Shown: positions 4,701 through 8,250 of the stretch, in pieces
Layout: every line of letters begins with the position of its first letter
Position numbering within the stretch: the first letter of the stretch is position 1
NCBI GenBank assembly: GCA_030601545.1
Contig: JAUVTM010000081.1
Coordinates: 1 to 8,250, forward strand
Direction: 5' to 3'
DNA length: 8,250 bases
Origin: Syntrophobacterales bacterium
Lineage (GTDB): Bacteria > Desulfobacterota > Syntrophobacteria > BM002
Program-made: the position numbers and the translations under genes
The notes under the pieces: generated by a model
Databases searched by the model: none
What the model was told of the DNA's origin: nothing
Seen by the model: the letters and a program-made list of their open reading frames with translations, nothing else

Positions 4701-7700
4701 TTACAACTCTTCAATCATTGCAAAAATCTGCTTATCTTCGAACCCCTTGAGATCGATTGCCCCGGACCTGCAGGAGGCCACGCACAGGCCACAACCCTTG
4801 CACAGAGCCTGATTGATCTCAGAGAGACCTCTTTCATTAAAATTCGGTGCGCCAAAGGGGCAGATGGCCACACACACTCCGCAGACGGAACACTTCATGG
4901 GATTGACTCCTGCCACCTGGCCGCTTACCTGCAGCTTTTTCCGGGCCAATACAGTGATGGCCCGGCTTGCAGCCGCTTGAGCCTGAGCAATGCTCTCCTC
5001 CAAAGGTTTGGGGTAGTGGGCCAGGCCACAAATGAACACGCCATCGGTGGCACACTCAACTGGCCGTAGCTTGGCGTGAGCCTCCACAAAAAAGTTGTCT
5101 TCGTTTCGCGACACCTTGAATAGCTGGGCCAGTTTTTTCGTTCCGCCCGTTTCGATAGCGCTTGCCAGGGTGATGAAGTCCGGCGTAAGAAGCAGAGGCC
5201 GCTGCAACACATGGTCTTTGATCCTCACCTGCAGCCGACCGTCACTGTCAGTATCCACTAGAGGTTTTTCGTCCACTGAATAACGGATAAAAATAACCCC
5301 CGCTGCCCGGGCTCGTGCATAGAGTTCTTCCCGTTGGCCGTAGGTGCGAATATCCCGATAAAGAATGTAAATGTCCATTTCCGGGCAGGCTTCCTTCAGG
5401 GTAATAGCCTGCTGGATGGAGAAGGTACAGCAGATCTTACTGCAATAGGGTCGCTGGGGTTCGCGGGATCCCACACACTGAATAAAGACGCCACTTTGAG
5501 CGTTCTGGAGTTGGCCAGTCTCAAAAGCATCTTCAAATTCGTGCCAACGAAATACCCTGGGATGACGGCCGTAGAGGTATTCATCGGGATCTATGGCATG
5601 ACCGCCGGTAGCTAGGATGGCCACGCCGTGGCGGAGTGTGGTGAACTTGGGGCCAGTAGTGCCGGCTAATCGGATCTTGCTTTGGAAATTGCCCACAAAT
5701 CCTTTGACTTCCTCAAGGTCACTATTTAGATAGACTCTGATGTGCACGTTGTTATGGACCCTCGCAATGAGACCGTTCAGGTAAGCCTTGATATCTTCAC
5801 CACGCCAAGTTTTCCGAAGGTTTCGGGCCTGGCCACCCAGATGGGATCCGGCCTCGAGCAGAGTAACACCATAGCCCTGGTCAGCGAGGTGTAGGCTTGC
5901 CACCATGCCGGCCACGCCGCCCCCCACCACCAGGGCAGACTGATTGATCTCCACGGTGGTCTCTTGCAGAGGCTCCAGCAGTGCCACCTTGGTCACAGCC
6001 AACCGCATCAGGTCTTTGGCCTTTTCCGTGGCCGCCTGGGGGTCGCTCCCGTGCACCCATGAGTCCTGGTTGCGGATATTTGCCATTTCAAACAGGTATT
6101 TGTTCAGACCACTGTTGACCAGAGTATCTTGAAACAGAGGCTCGTGGGTTCTTGGGGAACAGGCCGCCACCACGACCCGGTTAAGTTTCTGTTCTTTGAT
6201 CGCCCGGAGCATTTGTTCCTGGGAGTCCTGCGAACAGGTATAAAGATTGTCTTCAACGTAAGCCACATAGGGCAGAGTTCTGGCATAGTCCCGCACTGCC
6301 GGCACATCCACCACCCCGGCGATGTTTATCCCACAGTGACAGACAAAAACGCCGATACGTGGCGGCTCACCCTTGACGTTGATTTCCGGCGGCGGTTCGC
6401 TGATGATGGTTAGAGTAAACTTTGCGGCTGCCAGGACACTGCCGGCTGCGGCGGCTGCGCCGCTTGCTTCCACAACCGATTGGGGAATGTCTTTGGGTCC
6501 CTGGAAACCACCACAGACGTAAATGCCTGCTCTTGAGGTAGCGACCGGCTGAAAAGAAGTGGTGGCACAGAAACGGTCTGAGTCCAAATCCACTCCCAGT
6601 CGTTTTGCTAATTCTGCCACCTCCGAAGGTGTTTGCATCCCCACGGAGAGAACCACCAGGTCAAAAATCTCTTCAAGAATATTCCCGGCTTCATCAACGT
6701 AAGAGAGAGTCAGATTGCCGGTTGTTGACTCGTCTCGGTCCAGTGAATGGACTCGAGAGCGAATGAAACGGACCCCGTGTTCCTCCCTGGCACGATCATA
6801 GTACCGCTCAAAGTCTTTGCCGAAAGCACGCATGTCCATAAAGAAGATGGCAGCTTCCAGGCCGTTCTTGGCGTGCTCTTTGGCAATTACCGCCTGCTTC
6901 ATAGCGTGCATGCAACAAACACTGGAACAATAATGGTTGTCGCAGTGATTGATATCCCGGGAGCCAACACATTGCAGCCAGGCTATCTTCTGGGGTTCTC
7001 TATGATCCGAAGGCCTGAGCAAGTGCCCCTGAAGTGGACCTGAAGCGGATAGCATCCGTTCAAATTCCAGACTGGTAACCACATTATCCAATTGACTGTA
7101 TGCGTATTCGTTATAGTGGGAAGGGTCAAAAGTCTCGAAACCAGGCGCAAGGATCACAGCACCCACGTCCAAAGTGATCTCTTGCCTCTGCATGCTGTGC
7201 TCTACAGCTTCGGCTTGGCAGGCGGTTACACATTCAAAACACTCGCAGCAGGACATGCAGTTGAGGCATTTTGCCGCCTCTGCCCCGGCCTGCTCTTCGG
7301 TAAGCCCCAACTCCACCTCGGCAAAACCTGCCGTCCTCTCCGCCATACTGATGTGGGCCTGTTGGGCCCTGGGGATTGCCTCGATATCTTCAGGTATAGG
7401 CACAAAATTATCCTGCGGAAACTCCATAGGCTCGCGATCTTCCCCGATATCCTCGCCCCGCAAATAGCGCGAGATGGAGATGGCCGCCTCCCGACCGGCA
7501 GCCACCGCCTCGATGGCTATCCGGGGGCCAGTTACACCATCTCCTCCGGCAAAGACCCCTTCTCTCTTGGTGGCATAGGTCACCGGGTCCACAGCGATAG
7601 TACTCCAACGGGTCAGTTGCAATCCTGCATTCTCAGCGAGTGTGGAGGCGTCTGGCTGCTGACCAATAGCCGGGATCACCAGGTCGGCGTCCAAAGTGAA

Positions 7701-8250
7701 TTCGCTTCCATCTATCGGTACCGGTCGCCGCCGACCACTGGCATCGGGCTCGCCCAGTTCCATGCGAAGGCACTCAATTCCAGAGACTCGATCATCACGG
7801 GTTACAATTTGTGTGGGTGCGGTGAGGTAATGGATTTCTATGCCCTCAGCCAAGGCGTCCTCTACCTCATTCTCCCGCGCCGGCATCTCTGCCCGGGTAC
7901 GACGATACAGAATCGTCACCTTCTCCGCCCCCAACCGCAGAGCAGAACGGGCCGCATCAATGGCAACATCACCACCACCGACGATTATCGTCTGTCCTTC
8001 TGTCCGGCTAAGCTCGCCAAGATTAGCCTTTCGAAGAAACTCTACTCCAGGGATTACCCCCTTGACGTCTTCGCCAGGAATTCCGAGCTTAAGGCTGTTG
8101 TGGGCGCCGATGGCAAGATAGACTGCTTTGTAGCCCTCTTTAAAAAGTCCATCAATGGTCACATCCCGACCCAAAGCAGTATTGAGCTTTATCTCCACCC
8201 CAAGCCGGGTGATGGCACGGATCTCCTTGTCCAGAACCTCGGGCGGAAGC
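4701..8250 (-). CDS. hdrA: giant HdrA-like flavo-iron-sulfur protein: GltD/NfnB-like module fused to two HdrA-type modules (5' end outside window)
   Basis: The frame is open to the right edge: 17 further codons precede the GTG at 8196-8198 and match the GltD/NfnB family, so the true start is upstream and at least 1182 residues are encoded. Order by position: an NAD(P)-binding GltD/NfnB-like domain with GGGDVAIDAAR (7947-7979) and a C-terminal FAD-family segment GVFAGGD near 7545; a seven-Cys group (7218-7268); a first HdrA-type module with QCVGSRD...YCSSVCC (6912-6971) and CGGFQGPKDIPQS (near 6477-6518). A complete HdrA then follows: FVCHCG (6330-6344), the N-terminal cluster segment with AACSPRTHEPLFQ (6129-6167), the FAD site GGGVAGM (5904-5924), a second QCVGSRE...YCSKICC (5427-5477), and two C-terminal 4Fe-4S sites (4860-4892 and 4770-4802). 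HdrA is the flavin-bifurcating core of heterodisulfide reductases and takes electrons from MvhD/FlxD, encoded immediately downstream. All visible cluster ligands are Cys; no in-frame UGA occurs. Classical HdrA is about 650-700 residues. Confidence 0.85.
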   Translation of the reverse strand, partial: LPPEVLDKEIRAITRLGVEIKLNTALGRDVTIDGLFKEGYKAVYLAIGAHNSLKLGIPGEDVKGVIPGVEFLRKANLGELSRTEGQTIIVGGGDVAIDAARSALRLGAEKVTILYRRTRAEMPARENEVEDALAEGIEIHYLTAPTQIVTRDDRVSGIECLRMELGEPDASGRRRPVPIDGSEFTLDADLVIPAIGQQPDASTLAENAGLQLTRWSTIAVDPVTYATKREGVFAGGDGVTGPRIAIEAVAAGREAAISISRYLRGEDIGEDREPMEFPQDNFVPIPEDIEAIPRAQQAHISMAERTAGFAEVELGLTEEQAGAEAAKCLNCMSCCECFECVTACQAEAVEHSMQRQEITLDVGAVILAPGFETFDPSHYNEYAYSQLDNVVTSLEFERMLSASGPLQGHLLRPSDHREPQKIAWLQCVGSRDINHCDNHYCSSVCCMHAMKQAVIAKEHAKNGLEAAIFFMDMRAFGKDFERYYDRAREEHGVRFIRSRVHSLDRDESTTGNLTLSYVDEAGNILEEIFDLVVLSVGMQTPSEVAELAKRLGVDLDSDRFCATTSFQPVATSRAGIYVCGGFQGPKDIPQSVVEASGAAAAAGSVLAAAKFTLTIISEPPPEINVKGEPPRIGVFVCHCGINIAGVVDVPAVRDYARTLPYVAYVEDNLYTCSQDSQEQMLRAIKEQKLNRVVVAACSPRTHEPLFQDTLVNSGLNKYLFEMANIRNQDSWVHGSDPQAATEKAKDLMRLAVTKVALLEPLQETTVEINQSALVVGGGVAGMVASLHLADQGYGVTLLEAGSHLGGQARNLRKTWRGEDIKAYLNGLIARVHNNVHIRVYLNSDLEEVKGFVGNFQSKIRLAGTTGPKFTTLRHGVAILATGGHAIDPDEYLYGRHPRVFRWHEFEDAFETGQLQNAQSGVFIQCVGSREPQRPYCSKICCTFSIQQAITLKEACPEMDIYILYRDIRTYGQREELYARARAAGVIFIRYSVDEKPLVDTDSDGRLQVRIKDHVLQRPLLLTPDFITLASAIETGGTKKLAQLFKVSRNEDNFFVEAHAKLRPVECATDGVFICGLAHYPKPLEESIAQAQAAASRAITVLARKKLQVSGQVAGVNPMKCSVCGVCVAICPFGAPNFNERGLSEINQALCKGCGLCVASCRSGAIDLKGFEDKQIFAMIEEL

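Noticed and set aside
4181..4714. flxD as a pseudogene or a frameshifted gene split at 4442
   Set aside because: Both halves are in the same frame, both match the family, and the stop is a UGA at a conserved Cys position with a suitable hairpin behind it. Decay would not be expected to produce this combination.
4268..4750. Open plus-strand frame of about 160 codons opposite flxD
   Set aside because: It is antisense to well-conserved MvhD coding sequence, has no recognisable domain and no ribosome site that I can see. It is a shadow of the real gene.

Overview
The window is almost entirely one minus-strand gene block (transcribed right to left). It encodes a heterodisulfide-reductase / flavin oxidoreductase machine of the Hdr-Flx (Hdr-Flox) type. 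In transcription order the genes are: a very large HdrA-like flavo-iron-sulfur protein whose 5' end lies outside the window (4701-8250), an MvhD/FlxD-like [2Fe-2S] electron-transfer subunit (4181-4657), a 257-bp non-coding spacer full of repeats, an FlxC-like FrhB/ferredoxin-type protein (2973-3923), an FlxB-like iron-sulfur protein (1891-2934), an FlxA-like FAD/NAD(P)H oxidoreductase with a C-terminal [2Fe-2S] site (1024-1866), a stand-alone cyclic-nucleotide-binding-fold protein (470-925) and the first 61 codons of an AI-2E-family membrane protein (1-185). No RNA genes, CRISPR array or insertion sequence was seen.

The most notable point is that the FlxD/MvhD gene carries an in-frame UGA (4442-4444). 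It sits exactly where the family has the first Cys of its G-C-H-P-G-D-C-H-Y motif. The frame continues through the conserved remainder of the family to a terminal UGA at 4181-4183, and a 6-bp hairpin with a UGGAA loop lies 16 nt after the internal UGA. This has the hallmarks of a selenocysteine codon plus bacterial SECIS, so the protein is best read as a selenoprotein of about 158 residues and not as two fragments or a pseudogene.

The gene content (Hdr-Flx cluster, HdrA-linked MvhD, probable Sec use, CRP-fold protein without a DNA-binding domain) points to an anaerobic bacterium, most likely a Desulfobacterota (deltaproteobacterial) sulfate reducer or syntroph. This is inference from family distribution, not from a marker gene.

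Expected joint function, from knowledge of the homologous FlxABCD-HdrABC system: FlxA exchanges electrons with NAD(P)H, FlxB and FlxC pass them through [4Fe-4S] clusters, FlxD hands them to HdrA, and HdrA's flavin bifurcates or confurcates them between ferredoxin and a disulfide-type acceptor. The HdrB and HdrC subunits that would hold the disulfide site are not in the window; they could lie upstream of hdrA. The unusual HdrA, an NAD(P)-binding GltD/NfnB-like module plus two HdrA-type modules in one chain, may add a second pyridine-nucleotide entry point.
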